This document shows positions 28,483 to 38,307 of a stretch of DNA of 64,000 nt, one piece after another. The position numbers and the translations under genes are program-made. The stretch covers positions 496,001-560,000 of the forward strand of contig JADJYU010000005.1 of assembly GCA_016719565.1 (NCBI GenBank), read 5' to 3'. Each line of letters begins with the position of its first letter. Position 1 is the stretch's first letter. The stretch is from Ignavibacteria bacterium (GTDB lineage: Bacteria; Bacteroidota; Ignavibacteria; Tepidaquicellales; Tepidaquicellaceae). The notes under the pieces were generated by a model, which searched no databases, was not told where the DNA came from, and saw only the letters and a program-made list of their open reading frames with translations.

Positions 28483-30177
28483 TTACTTTATCAAATTCAT
28501 TTTTTTTGTCTCGGAATAATCACCCGCTGTTAACTTATAAAAATAAATCCCGCCCGCAAGATCAGCTGCTTCAAAATCAACTTCGTATGTTCCGGAATTT
28601 TGCTTTTCATTTACTAAAGTTGCAATTTCATTTCCTAAAACATTATACACTTTCAGATTAATAAAACGATTTTCAGTTAAGGAATAACGGATCACTGTTT
28701 TAGGATTAAAGGGATTCGGATAATTTTGTGATAAGAAAAATTTCTCCGGTACTGTCGATGTGATCTGATTAATGCCGACTGTCTGTGAATACTGAATAGT
28801 AGCAAAGTCATCTGTATTTACGCCTCTGCTTGAAATTCCTGACACAATAACATTCCCGGCCGGGTCGAGTGATATTGCAATTGCCTCATCTCTGCGATTG
28901 GTGAAACCGCCATCGTATTTTATTTTCCATTTCTGGACTCCTGCAGGATCGTATTTTAGCGTCGTGTAATCAAAATTAAAATTTGTCTCGTATGTTATAC
29001 CGGTAATGTAAACATTACCGGCGCCGTCAACTGAAATTGCTTTGGCATAATCTCCGTCATTTCCTGTACCATTGTAAAAGCTTTCCCACTGCAGATTTCC
29101 GGACGGATCATATTTTAATGTTAGAAAATCCTCACCTCCGCTTCCTGCAGTTCTTACACTGTTTCCTGTAAGGTAAATATTTCCGGTCAGATCAGTTGAC
29201 AGTCCCGTTACCCTGTCATAATATTCCCCGCCAATACCTGCAAAAGACTTTTTCCATAACCTTACACCTAATGAATTATATTTGTATGTAATAATATCAT
29301 ATCCGTAATTACAGGCGACTATTACATTCCCCGAAGGATCGATCTCCATACCGATCACATCATCACTTCCGTTAATTAAAGTATCCTTTCTTATCCATTG
29401 AGCAGTTCCTGAACCGTCATATTTTATAGTAGTGGCAAAAGCTAAGTCCGGATTCATATCAAAACTTTTTCCGGTTACATAAATATTATTTCCGTCGCTC
29501 TTTATACACACAATACCGCTGCCTAAACCTGCTAGAAAATGAGTTCCTTTATATGTCCTTGTCCATAGCGAATCGCCGTCCTGATTATATTTTATAAGAA
29601 GGTAACTGCTGTTCTGTCCGCTGCCAAACCTTCTCGAACCTCCGACATAAATATTTCCAGATGCATCAAGTGCGATCGGACTGATACCTCTTCCCGGACC
29701 TGCAGGACTTCCTACAGGTACACCGACCTGTTTAGCCCATTGCTGAGCACCGGAGGAACTGTATTTTACGGTTGTCTGAACACCGGAATTCGAAGAACCG
29801 GTAACATATACATTACCGGAAGGATCAACTGCAATTCCCTTCACTTCGTCTTCTTCCGATCCGGCGGTGTTAAATCTGGAAGCCCATTGCTGTGCGCCTG
29901 ATGAATTATATTTTACTGTTGCGAAATCTCTTCCGGTAGTTGTAGTCGGACTTACACCGGTTACATAGATATTGCCTGCATTGTCAACTGTCATTGCAAC
30001 CGGCGCATCACTGTTGTTAGTCGGGCTGTTGTAATATTCCACCCATTGCTGACTCACCTGAGCATATGAGTTTATTGTAAAAGCCGTAAAGCAGCTCAGT
30101 AACAGGATTAGTTTTAAGTATCTCATAATCGGTTGGGTTTTAATTATTAAATTTTTATTTTTTCTCAAATATTTCAT
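28483..30177 (-). CDS. Secreted SBBP propeller protein with type A T9SS sorting domain
   Basis: This 564-residue product carries a signal peptide; the ATG at 30126 (MRYLKLILLLSCFTAF) is the more natural start than 30177, which adds 17 basic residues. SBBP blades fill about residues 45-470 (GNVYVTGSS, GNIYLTGNS). The last ~85 residues are a textbook type A T9SS C-terminal domain: QNYPNPFNPKTVIRYSL, NVLGNEIATLVN, LAGGIYFYKL and KMNLIK at the very end. It should be exported through the type IX system and anchored or released at the surface. It is the only secreted protein whose visible C-terminus lacks the dockerin-like tail. It diverges from 30361 across 183 bp. Confidence 0.9.
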   Translation of the reverse strand: MKYLRKNKNLIIKTQPIMRYLKLILLLSCFTAFTINSYAQVSQQWVEYYNSPTNNSDAPVAMTVDNAGNIYVTGVSPTTTTGRDFATVKYNSSGAQQWASRFNTAGSEEDEVKGIAVDPSGNVYVTGSSNSGVQTTVKYSSSGAQQWAKQVGVPVGSPAGPGRGISPIALDASGNIYVGGSRRFGSGQNSSYLLIKYNQDGDSLWTRTYKGTHFLAGLGSGIVCIKSDGNNIYVTGKSFDMNPDLAFATTIKYDGSGTAQWIRKDTLINGSDDVIGMEIDPSGNVIVACNYGYDIITYKYNSLGVRLWKKSFAGIGGEYYDRVTGLSTDLTGNIYLTGNSVRTAGSGGEDFLTLKYDPSGNLQWESFYNGTGNDGDYAKAISVDGAGNVYITGITYETNFNFDYTTLKYDPAGVQKWKIKYDGGFTNRRDEAIAISLDPAGNVIVSGISSRGVNTDDFATIQYSQTVGINQITSTVPEKFFLSQNYPNPFNPKTVIRYSLTENRFINLKVYNVLGNEIATLVNEKQNSGTYEVDFEAADLAGGIYFYKLTAGDYSETKKMNLIK

Positions 30178-30360
30178 ATTACTTCAGCAAATTTAGGGGA
30201 AATGGTTCTGCAATCAAATTAGACTTTTTTCGAAATCTTGGAGAGAAGTATTCAGAAACTGGGATTTATGATCAGAGGTTTTAAAAATTCCGGTTAGATC
30301 TAGACTTTTATTATATTCAATATTCACATTTTCTTTTCACTATTTTTCAATTCCTTCAGA

Positions 30361-31821
30361 ATGAGAAAAAGCACACTTATACAAATACTATCAAAGCTTA
30401 GTCCGGCTGAGTTCAGAGATTTTGGAAAGTTTATTGATTCTCCTTATTTCTGCAGTAATAAAAAGCTCAGTGAATTTTATAAACTGCTAAAAAATTATTA
30501 TCCGGATTTTGACGCTTTGGAATTATCGAAAGAGAATATTTTCAGAAAGCTTTATAAGCAGGACAATGTAGTAATGGGAACAATGTATTACCTGATCTCT
30601 GAAATGGAAAAACTTCTTGAACAATTTTTGAGCATTGAAAAAATTAATCCGCTGACTCTCGATCTGACTGCGCTTAAAGCAATAGGTAGTATGAGACTTT
30701 ATAATATATTTGATGTAAAGTACCGTGAGATTAAAAAGAAGCTTAATAAAACATACGATCCTGAAAACCTTAATAACTTCATTTTATCAAATATAAACCG
30801 GTCAAACCGGATTGAAAGAAAATTATCTCTTACTAAAAAGGATGTTTTCCAGAAAGAATGGCTCGAACCTGTAGATGAGCTTGTTAAGTTATTTCTGAGA
30901 AATATGTTATGGAACATAGCCCTGTTTTCCAACTTCAGGAAATTTCTGAATGAAAAACTTGACATCCCGTTTTATAATGAGATCCTTGAATATGTTGAGA
31001 AAAATAAAAAATATGAAAATGATCTTGAGATGAAATTACTTTTTTATCAGATAAAAATGGTCAACAGTGGTGATGAAACATATTATTACAATTTGAAAAA
31101 AATATTTACAGATAATCACAAAAAAATCCTCCCCGAGGTAACTCAGGAGTTAATGGCAAATCTGAATAATTTCTGCATGCAGAAAGTTATAACCGGATTT
31201 GAATTTCATCAGGAGCAGTTTGAAATACAAAATTTATATCTCAAATATTACATAGAGAAATCAAATGACAATTTCCCTGTCGATGCTTTCAATCAGATTT
31301 TCATGCTTGGGGTGTCGCTTGATAAAGTCGAATGGGCGAAAAGATTTATTCGTAAATACGGTAAACGGCTGGAGGAGAAATTTCAAAGCAATGCTGAGAA
31401 TTACAGCTTTGCGATTATTGATTACAAAGAAATGAAATTTGAAGAGGCATTGAAAAAACTCAGCAGTATAAAAAACTTTTCACATATATTTTACAAGCCT
31501 TCTGTTAAACTTCTTCAGATGAAAATTTACTTTGAGCTGAATTTATTTTCAGAAGCGGAGGATGCTGCAAATGCTTTTACACAATTCTTAAGAAACGATA
31601 AAGTTACAACATCAAACATAAAAGAAACATATATTGATTTTGTAACAGTATATAAAAAGCTGCTGTCAGTGCAGCATTCACCTGATAAAAATAAGATCAA
31701 TAATTTCAAACACGAGATCGAAAAGAAAAGAAAATTTTTACTTGCAAGGAAATGGTTCAGGGACAGAATTATGGAAGTGGAACAGAAATTCTCAAGAAAT
31801 AATAAAAGAAGAGCAGTCTAA
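30361..31821 (+). CDS. Helical partner-family protein, function unknown
   Basis: A 486-residue helical protein, MRKSTLIQILSKLSPAEF at the start, with DSPYFCSNKK near residue 28, an MGTMYYLISEMEKLLEQFL helix near 77, and TPR-like helices at about 365-430 (DYKEMKFEEALKKLSSI, IYFELNLFSEAEDAANAF). The end has the conserved KWFRDRIMEVEQ and a basic tail (NNKRRAV). It departs more from the family consensus than the others (SPAEFRDF for SxEExxxF). Its divergent neighbour is the T9SS-tailed propeller protein, so pairing is not limited to dockerin-tailed proteins. Confidence 0.83.
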   Translation: MRKSTLIQILSKLSPAEFRDFGKFIDSPYFCSNKKLSEFYKLLKNYYPDFDALELSKENIFRKLYKQDNVVMGTMYYLISEMEKLLEQFLSIEKINPLTLDLTALKAIGSMRLYNIFDVKYREIKKKLNKTYDPENLNNFILSNINRSNRIERKLSLTKKDVFQKEWLEPVDELVKLFLRNMLWNIALFSNFRKFLNEKLDIPFYNEILEYVEKNKKYENDLEMKLLFYQIKMVNSGDETYYYNLKKIFTDNHKKILPEVTQELMANLNNFCMQKVITGFEFHQEQFEIQNLYLKYYIEKSNDNFPVDAFNQIFMLGVSLDKVEWAKRFIRKYGKRLEEKFQSNAENYSFAIIDYKEMKFEEALKKLSSIKNFSHIFYKPSVKLLQMKIYFELNLFSEAEDAANAFTQFLRNDKVTTSNIKETYIDFVTVYKKLLSVQHSPDKNKINNFKHEIEKKRKFLLARKWFRDRIMEVEQKFSRNNKRRAV

Positions 31822-31829
31822 ATAAATGT

Positions 31830-31856
31830 AAACCGCAGGCAACAACCTGCGGTTTT
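31830..31856. terminator. Perfect hairpin with T-run after 30361-31821
   Basis: AAACCGCAGG, six-base loop CAACAA, CCTGCGGTTTT: a 10-bp perfect stem nine bases past the stop codon. It has the A-tract and T-tract of a bidirectional intrinsic terminator and sits between convergent genes. Its core is the dispersed CCGCAGG/CCTGCGG palindrome. Confidence 0.75.
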
Positions 31857-31990
31857 ACATTCATTTAATTTCAAATTACGAATTCCAAATTTCAAATACT
31901 TAAGTAATTTTTGACATTTAATCTTATATCATTGTTCTTTATTTGGAACCCGTATATTTGAAATTTAACATTTGAAATTAAAAATTGCTT

Positions 31991-34417
31991 TTAAGGTGTA
32001 ATTTTACTCACAAAGTTAAACGAATTGTTATCCGCAAACACAAGGTCGGACAGATCTACCACTTCATCGCCGTTTATATCCGCCGGCAGATAGCCTGTTG
32101 CAAAATTAATTGCGCTGTTGTCTATGAGACTTCCGTCTGCCAGATCTATAATTCCGTCCTGATTTACGTCACCGCTGTATATCGCGAACCGCAGAGGCGA
32201 TGGGTCCGCCTGCATCATATTATTTCCAAACGCCTGTGCGTCAGAAGATGTGAAATCATAGCTGCAGACATTTGTAAGGGGATCAAACATTACCGTACCT
32301 GAGCTCCAAGTTTCAATGGAATTTCTGTGTTTAAGCTGAAGGTAATACGGTGTTCCGGCAGTAACATTCTCAAAAGAATAATTAGCCGATCCGTTTGTCT
32401 GGAAATATCTTTTCGAAGAGTCGACGATATTGTAAGGCGGTAAAATGTTTCTTACATAAATTCTCATTGTATCCCGGACAGATAAATTTGTTGCCGGATC
32501 ATAAAATCCCTGAATAAGAGAAAAGGAGTTCATCATAAATGATTTTTCAGTGCTGTTGTTGATTTGAATTCCCCAGGCATAAAGTCTTCCTGTGTTACCC
32601 GGCGCGTAATCATGTATTTTCAGTCTCCACTTACCGCCGGAAGGTATTCCTGAAAACACAGAATTAAGATTATTATTTGGCGCAATCGCAGGAGCGAAAG
32701 AAACAAATACTCCGTCTTCTAAATTGCTGTCTGCCTGATCATCTAATATTGTTACTAAGTTACCTGTAGATCCTACCAGATAATTATTATCAAACAATTT
32801 TATGCTTTGTCCGAGCGGCGAAATTAAAGTTATGTCAAGATGATATTCTGATGAGTGGTTGAGCGCAATGAATACATTTATGTCGTTTATCGTTTCGAAG
32901 TTAACTATCTCCAGTGTATCATCGATCATATCGCCATATGTTTGGGTTTCAGGGATTCGTCTGTCGGATTGTTTTATATAAAACCCGTCAGAAAAGGATA
33001 AGTTATCGGCTCTGTTCAAAGGTGAAATTGGATTCTCTCCTGAACTAATAGGGTGAATGAACCCTGCGTTATTACGGAAGTATAATCTTGTAGTAGTACC
33101 TACACTGCTGACTGAATTTCCGTCAAAATTGTAAACAACTTCGATCCCGGCCTGATCATTGAATTCATCTATAGACTGATACAGAAATCGATAAATTTCC
33201 TCCTGAGACTTAATTGCCTGCTTAATTCTTACTTCATCGATAAAACCGTCAAAGTCATTCTGTGCGATTGATCCTCCGATATACAAAGAATCATTTCCGT
33301 TATTTACCCATCCGCTAAAACCTGTTACCGAGTCCGCTAATGCACCGTTGATGTAAAAAATATTTTTTCCGTTTGTACCGTTATAAACATAAGCGACATG
33401 CGTCCATTCATTCAGCGGAATAACTTGTGAAGATGTAAGTCTTACCTGACTGTTTACAGTCGCTTGTAAATTTCCGTTAAATAACCTGAGACCGTAATCG
33501 GTAACCACTCCGTTATCACTGCCTTTATGAATTATAGTATTCGTTGCTCCGGCCGATTCCGGATATATCCAAGCCTCGAGAGTAAATACAGCTGTAGGAG
33601 ATATTGATGAATTGTCCGGCGCTGCAAGATATTCATTCGACCCGTTGAGTTTTATCGCATCATTGAATGTAACAGTTGATGAAGGGAGTCCGCTCAGATC
33701 CACAGGGATTGCTCCTTTGTTGACAAAAGTATTTCCGCTACCGGACTGATCGGCTAAACTGAAATTTCCCGCAGCGGAATGTCTGTCCTGAAATGTCATT
33801 GACAAAACAAGTCCTGAGTAAAGGCCTGAATTAGCTCCTATTGAAGACCTCATAAATTTTGAAATGTTTCCTGACCCGATTGTTTTGTTCCATATCCTTA
33901 TTTCATCAAGCTGACCCTGAAAAGAATTATCCCATCCCGTCCCGATGAACAACGAATCAGTATTTCCTATTGGCGAAGATCCGATAAATGCTTTACTTGT
34001 ATCGGATGTTGCGTTTATCGCAATGAAAAATAGATCTGTAAGAGAGTTATAAGATGCTGAGAAATGAGTCCACTCATTTACAGGCAAAACTGTTTTTGAG
34101 ATCAGGCGGGTGACGGCATTTGTTTTGATCGCAATTCTCCCGTTGAACAAATATATACCGTATCCTGTAGGGTCATTCCCTTCTGCTTTTTGTAAAATGG
34201 TTGCGATCTGATTAGGTACCTCAGGTTTAATCCACGCCTCTATCGCAAAGCTGCCGGTTATATTTAAGCTGGAAGAATTCGCTCTGCTGATATGGCTGTT
34301 TGGATTTCCCGCAAATGATATTGCGTTATTCCAGAACATCTGCGCTGAAGCGTTATCTGCAAACAGACCCGTCAATAAAATCAGCATAAGTAGTTTGAAT
34401 GTTGAAAATTTTTTCAT
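31991..34417 (-). CDS. Secreted double-LamG, P-domain protein with dockerin-like tail
   Basis: The 808-residue product has a signal peptide (to about residue 25, ADNASAQ). Two LamG-like domains lie at about 28-190 and 255-410 (FAIEAWIKPE, EWTHFSASYN, FTLEAWIYPE, WTHVAYVYNG). Residues ~475-620 are a P-domain (INDINVFIALNHSSEYHLDI, SPLGQSIKLF, WRLKIHDYAPGN). The C-terminal cassette follows (HRNSIETWSSG, DVNQDGIIDLAD, DINGDEVVDLSD, end SKITP); the second loop has Glu in place of Gly at position 6. Domain order matches 15081-17534, but the two are clearly diverged. It diverges from 34706. Confidence 0.87.
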   Translation of the reverse strand: MKKFSTFKLLMLILLTGLFADNASAQMFWNNAISFAGNPNSHISRANSSSLNITGSFAIEAWIKPEVPNQIATILQKAEGNDPTGYGIYLFNGRIAIKTNAVTRLISKTVLPVNEWTHFSASYNSLTDLFFIAINATSDTSKAFIGSSPIGNTDSLFIGTGWDNSFQGQLDEIRIWNKTIGSGNISKFMRSSIGANSGLYSGLVLSMTFQDRHSAAGNFSLADQSGSGNTFVNKGAIPVDLSGLPSSTVTFNDAIKLNGSNEYLAAPDNSSISPTAVFTLEAWIYPESAGATNTIIHKGSDNGVVTDYGLRLFNGNLQATVNSQVRLTSSQVIPLNEWTHVAYVYNGTNGKNIFYINGALADSVTGFSGWVNNGNDSLYIGGSIAQNDFDGFIDEVRIKQAIKSQEEIYRFLYQSIDEFNDQAGIEVVYNFDGNSVSSVGTTTRLYFRNNAGFIHPISSGENPISPLNRADNLSFSDGFYIKQSDRRIPETQTYGDMIDDTLEIVNFETINDINVFIALNHSSEYHLDITLISPLGQSIKLFDNNYLVGSTGNLVTILDDQADSNLEDGVFVSFAPAIAPNNNLNSVFSGIPSGGKWRLKIHDYAPGNTGRLYAWGIQINNSTEKSFMMNSFSLIQGFYDPATNLSVRDTMRIYVRNILPPYNIVDSSKRYFQTNGSANYSFENVTAGTPYYLQLKHRNSIETWSSGTVMFDPLTNVCSYDFTSSDAQAFGNNMMQADPSPLRFAIYSGDVNQDGIIDLADGSLIDNSAINFATGYLPADINGDEVVDLSDLVFADNNSFNFVSKITP

Positions 34418-34705
34418 TTCTGTTTTTGTTTTTTAAAGTTAATTAAATAAATTAGTTTGATTCCGTTTTTTACAGTTGACATTTTTTTATCAGTATTATT
34501 TTAAGATGCTTTCGCATTCTGTTTCAGAATTCAGAATCATGGTTACAAAAATACTTCCATTACTTTTCTCCGGCAAAGAAATTTAATTAAAAAAGTAACC
34601 TGCTTTTACTCAGCAATTTATTTAGGTTGAAGATAAAATGCGTTTAACGGCGTGGAAATGAAATATTTTGCTGCATTTTAGTAATCATTTTTCAATTCAA
34701 AATTA

Positions 34706-36082
34706 ATGAATAAAAGCAAACTCATAATTTTATTAAGGTCATTTTCAAAAGAAGAGCTGAAGAAGTTCAAAGATTTTTTGCTGTCGCCTTATTTTAATAA
34801 GAATAAAACACTAATTAAATATTACGCTGAACTGATAAAAGATCACCCGCAGTTTGAAAAGAGTGATAAGGAAAAAATTTATACAAAGCTTTTTAAAGGT
34901 AAGAATTATAATGAGCAGGTTATGAAGAATCTGACTTCCGATCTTAAGAAACTCTGTATGGACTTTTTAATTATTGAAATTGGAAAAAATGATAAGTATG
35001 AAAATAAACTGAATCTGCTCAGGCAGATGATACTTCGGAAAGCGGATCCTGTTTTCTACAGCGAATTGAAAATTTTTGAAGCAGAGCTTAAGCAGGTTTC
35101 AGAATTATCCGAAAAAAATTTTTATTTTCTGTATCAGCTTGAAGATGCAAAGATCAGTTTTCATCTTGAAAGAAATGAGCAGCCGTTAGTGTTTGACAAA
35201 GTATTAAAATCAGGCGAATATCTCATACTGTTTTTTCTGCTGAATCTTACGAAGACAATTTCAAATCTGAATGTAAACCGGCAATCATTTAACGTAAAGC
35301 ATAATGTGAATCTCGTGCAGGAGTTTTTTGAAAACACCGATGTGGAAAAAATAATAGAGTATATGAAATCCAACGCAATAGAATTTTCTGAGACAGCCGA
35401 GCTTTACTATTACAGGATCATCTGCAACACTCCTCCTTATGACGAAAAAAATTATTTCAAATTTAAAGATCTTGTTCTTAGAAATATTAATTCTCTTAAC
35501 AGAGTCGAAGTATACGGACTCTTTAATGCGCTCGAAACATTCTGCCTTATAAAGATCAATTCAGGCGCAAGTGATTTTAACCGTGAGCTTTTTGAAATAT
35601 TCAGACTTGAGATGGAAAAGGATTTTTATAAATATTCTGAATCGTCACCGCTTACATTCATGAAATTCAGAAATACATATCTGACTGCATTCACTTTACA
35701 CGAATATGAATGGATAGAAAATTTTATTAAAGATTACGGTAAAGAGATAATTGAATCTGACAGGGAGAATGCAGTTAAGATAGCCAACGCGCAGCTTGAT
35801 TTTGAAAGAGGAAATTATGAGAAAGTACTTGAAAGCGTTGCAGGCGTAAACGCCGATCATGCGTATTCAAAAATTGACATTAGGAATCTTACACTAATGT
35901 CATACTATGAGCTGAACCATACAGAGTCGGCTTTGTCAATGATTGACTCATACAGACATTTTATAAATAACAGTAACAACCTTTCCGAAGTATTCAGAGA
36001 AAGTCATCTCAGATTTGTAAACTCGCTGAACTCGCTGATATTATACAAAGGGAAAATCAAAAAGAAAAACTCCATGAGCTAA
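34706..36082 (+). CDS. Helical partner-family protein with 3' frameshift
   Basis: A 458-residue helical protein beginning MNKSKLIILLRSFSKEEL, with LLSPYFNKNK near residue 26, EQVMKNLTSDLKKLCMDFL near 70 and TPR-like helices at about 360-425 (QLDFERGNYEKVLESVAGV, YYELNHTESALSMIDSYRHF). The present stop at 36082 is premature: in the next frame the conserved end of the family follows directly (VRWLMEKIDGLEK, stop at 36157-36159). Adding one A to the A-run at 36058-36062 restores it. Only the last ~25 residues are affected, so function may survive. It diverges from the LamG/P-domain protein at 31991. Confidence 0.85.
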   Translation: MNKSKLIILLRSFSKEELKKFKDFLLSPYFNKNKTLIKYYAELIKDHPQFEKSDKEKIYTKLFKGKNYNEQVMKNLTSDLKKLCMDFLIIEIGKNDKYENKLNLLRQMILRKADPVFYSELKIFEAELKQVSELSEKNFYFLYQLEDAKISFHLERNEQPLVFDKVLKSGEYLILFFLLNLTKTISNLNVNRQSFNVKHNVNLVQEFFENTDVEKIIEYMKSNAIEFSETAELYYYRIICNTPPYDEKNYFKFKDLVLRNINSLNRVEVYGLFNALETFCLIKINSGASDFNRELFEIFRLEMEKDFYKYSESSPLTFMKFRNTYLTAFTLHEYEWIENFIKDYGKEIIESDRENAVKIANAQLDFERGNYEKVLESVAGVNADHAYSKIDIRNLTLMSYYELNHTESALSMIDSYRHFINNSNNLSEVFRESHLRFVNSLNSLILYKGKIKKKNSMS

Positions 36083-36197
36083 AAAGCAAAATTCTTCCCT
36101 TCATAAATGACAGAAGAGTGCGATGGCTTATGGAGAAAATTGACGGACTGGAAAAATAATTCCAAATTATAAATTATAAATTACAATTTAAAAGTAG

Positions 36198-36217
36198 CCG
36201 CAGGCTTCAGCCTGCGG
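36198..36217. terminator. GC-rich palindrome between convergent genes
   Basis: CCGCAGGCTTCAGCCTGCGG is a perfect palindrome with a 9-bp stem, 39 bp past the restored stop of the helical gene and 19 bp from the stop at 36236. It is the exact sequence that recurs in the 46964-48252 array. Termination is plausible in both directions. Confidence 0.6.
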
Positions 36218-36235
36218 TAAATGTAAATAAATTTT

Positions 36236-38251
36236 TTAAGGTATTACTTTGCTCACAAAGTTAAATCCGTTATTATCCGCATACACAGCGTCAGCAAGAT
36301 CAGTTACATCGTCTCCGTTTACATCCGTCGGCAGATATCCTGAAGCAAAATTAAATGCATCATTGTCGATCAGACTTCCGTCCGCCAGATCTACAACGCC
36401 GTCCTGATTTACATCTCCGCTGTAAACTCCAAATCTCAAAGGCGAGGAATCCATCTGAGTGATATTATTTCCAAACGCCTGCGCAGCTGCAGAAGTGAAA
36501 TCATAATTCATCGTTCCGCCTGATGTGTAATTTACTGCTGAGCCGGACCAGGTTTCTATCGTATTTCTGTGTCCGGTCTGAATGAAATAATTTCCCGAAG
36601 AAGCATTTGTAATTGTAAATGAACCTGTAAATGTATTCGCATCTATTATGCCTTTAGCTGAATCAACTACAGCATAAGGCGATAAAGCATTTCTTAAATA
36701 AACCGTAACGGTATCATTCATTGACATGCTGTTTGCAGAAGCATTGTAAAATCCTTCCATTATTAATGTAAGATTTAATGTACCTGATGCGGAAGGTATA
36801 TTGAATTCATCCGCGCCGATATCAGGTGTCAGAGTATCCCTTATATTTCCGTCAATGTCCTGCGTAACGCCGGCAATAAATTTTCCTGTATTGCTGACTG
36901 GAGAATTCTGTAATGAATCAATATGCATGTCTGAACCGCTTACAAATAAAGGGTCAGCTGAAATGCTGTTTGAATCCTTGCCTGTAGCGCTCTTCCACTC
37001 ATTAAGATTATTTCGGAACGTAGTTCCGTCAAATGCAAACACATTGTTCCCTATTCCGGAATTTAACAGATCATTATGGTCTGAATTCAGAAGTGAAAGA
37101 TTTCCATGATTTCTGATAACATAATTTGATGCTGTACTTCCTGTTCTTGTATTTTTAATAATATTGTTTTTCAGATCAGCAGTGCTGTTTAAAACTCTGT
37201 AATATCCGACAGACTCCTGATTACCCGTTACATTCCCTCCGACTGCAATTGTGTTGTGGTATATATTTAATTTCACGGAACTCTGGTCATAAATGCCAAT
37301 TCCTGTGCTTTGAACGCTTGAGTTTAGTGATATAAAATTATTTGTGATCTCACCGGTGCTTGCGCCTGCTAAATTCTGAATCCATATTCCGTATACAGTG
37401 CCAAAAGCTGAAACCATCATATCATGTATATTATTTTTATCAAATTTAAAACCTTCAATAGTGTTTGAAACAATGTGAAGCGGAATACAACTGCTTTGCG
37501 GTATAGTCTGGAAAAATTCATTGCCGCGATAGATTACGCCCGCTGAATTTCCGTTGTCCTGTATGCCTCTTACACTAAAATTATAAATACGATTACCTGT
37601 GATCTGAATTCCGGAATTCTTGTGCGCAGAACTTGAGCCTGATCCGGAATTATAAATACCATATCCGCATGTTAAAGTGCTTCCGGTAATATCATTATTA
37701 TGAATTATGTTATTGTCGTTTCCTGTTGTTCCGGTAGTTGTGAAAAATAATACAACTATATTGTTCGACTTTAATATAGTATTCTTTACGATGATGTTCG
37801 TTGCATCATTCATAAATCTTAAAGCAATATTTGATGTGTTTTTTATTGTCAGATCTTTTGTAGCGCCTCCTTCTGAATTTGAACCGTCTATCGTAAAATA
37901 ATCTCCGTTGTTAATATCAAACAAAGCTGTTGCATTGCTGCCTGATATTTCAGTTGTGACTCCCGCATTTGGTTTAATGGTCAGAGTATTCACTGTCGAT
38001 GCTCCTGTCCAGGGAGTAATTGAGATCGGAAGAGTCTCGGAAGTATATGCATTGTCATTTAGAAGAAATCTTACAGGTCCGCTTGCTCCCCAGGTTTTCA
38101 AGTCGTTTACCGCTTCAGTAATATTAGCATAAACGCCTGACATTGCCTGCGCATCCAGTTCAGGATTATCTATGCGTTTAATGCCAAGCGGTCCTTCGTA
38201 TGCTTTTCCGTTTTCCATCTGAACAAAAATTTCTTCCTCTGTTTCAATCAC
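36236..38251 (-). CDS. C-terminal fragment of a giant broken surface-protein gene: beta-helix plus dockerin-like tail
   Basis: This frame (671 residues) has no signal peptide, and its first residues (IETEEEIFVQMENGKAYEGP) are internal in type. Just upstream the same frame reads VTVTKEVPVIKADGINS, a TGA at about 38262-38264, then IENKV, so it continues the protein of 38308-41589 across a frameshift (near 38325) and a nonsense codon. Residues ~40-490 are a parallel beta-helix; ~498-671 are the shared cassette (HRNTIETWSG, DVNQDGVVDLAD, DVNGDDVTDLAD, end SKVIP). It supplies the dockerin-like tail for the 36236-45293 gene. As an independent gene it would lack export. Confidence 0.7.
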   Translation of the reverse strand: MIETEEEIFVQMENGKAYEGPLGIKRIDNPELDAQAMSGVYANITEAVNDLKTWGASGPVRFLLNDNAYTSETLPISITPWTGASTVNTLTIKPNAGVTTEISGSNATALFDINNGDYFTIDGSNSEGGATKDLTIKNTSNIALRFMNDATNIIVKNTILKSNNIVVLFFTTTGTTGNDNNIIHNNDITGSTLTCGYGIYNSGSGSSSAHKNSGIQITGNRIYNFSVRGIQDNGNSAGVIYRGNEFFQTIPQSSCIPLHIVSNTIEGFKFDKNNIHDMMVSAFGTVYGIWIQNLAGASTGEITNNFISLNSSVQSTGIGIYDQSSVKLNIYHNTIAVGGNVTGNQESVGYYRVLNSTADLKNNIIKNTRTGSTASNYVIRNHGNLSLLNSDHNDLLNSGIGNNVFAFDGTTFRNNLNEWKSATGKDSNSISADPLFVSGSDMHIDSLQNSPVSNTGKFIAGVTQDIDGNIRDTLTPDIGADEFNIPSASGTLNLTLIMEGFYNASANSMSMNDTVTVYLRNALSPYAVVDSAKGIIDANTFTGSFTITNASSGNYFIQTGHRNTIETWSGSAVNYTSGGTMNYDFTSAAAQAFGNNITQMDSSPLRFGVYSGDVNQDGVVDLADGSLIDNDAFNFASGYLPTDVNGDDVTDLADAVYADNNGFNFVSKVIP

Positions 38252-38307
38252 TTTATTTTCAATTCATGAATTTATACCATCTGCTTTGATGACAGGAACT
38301 TCTTTTG

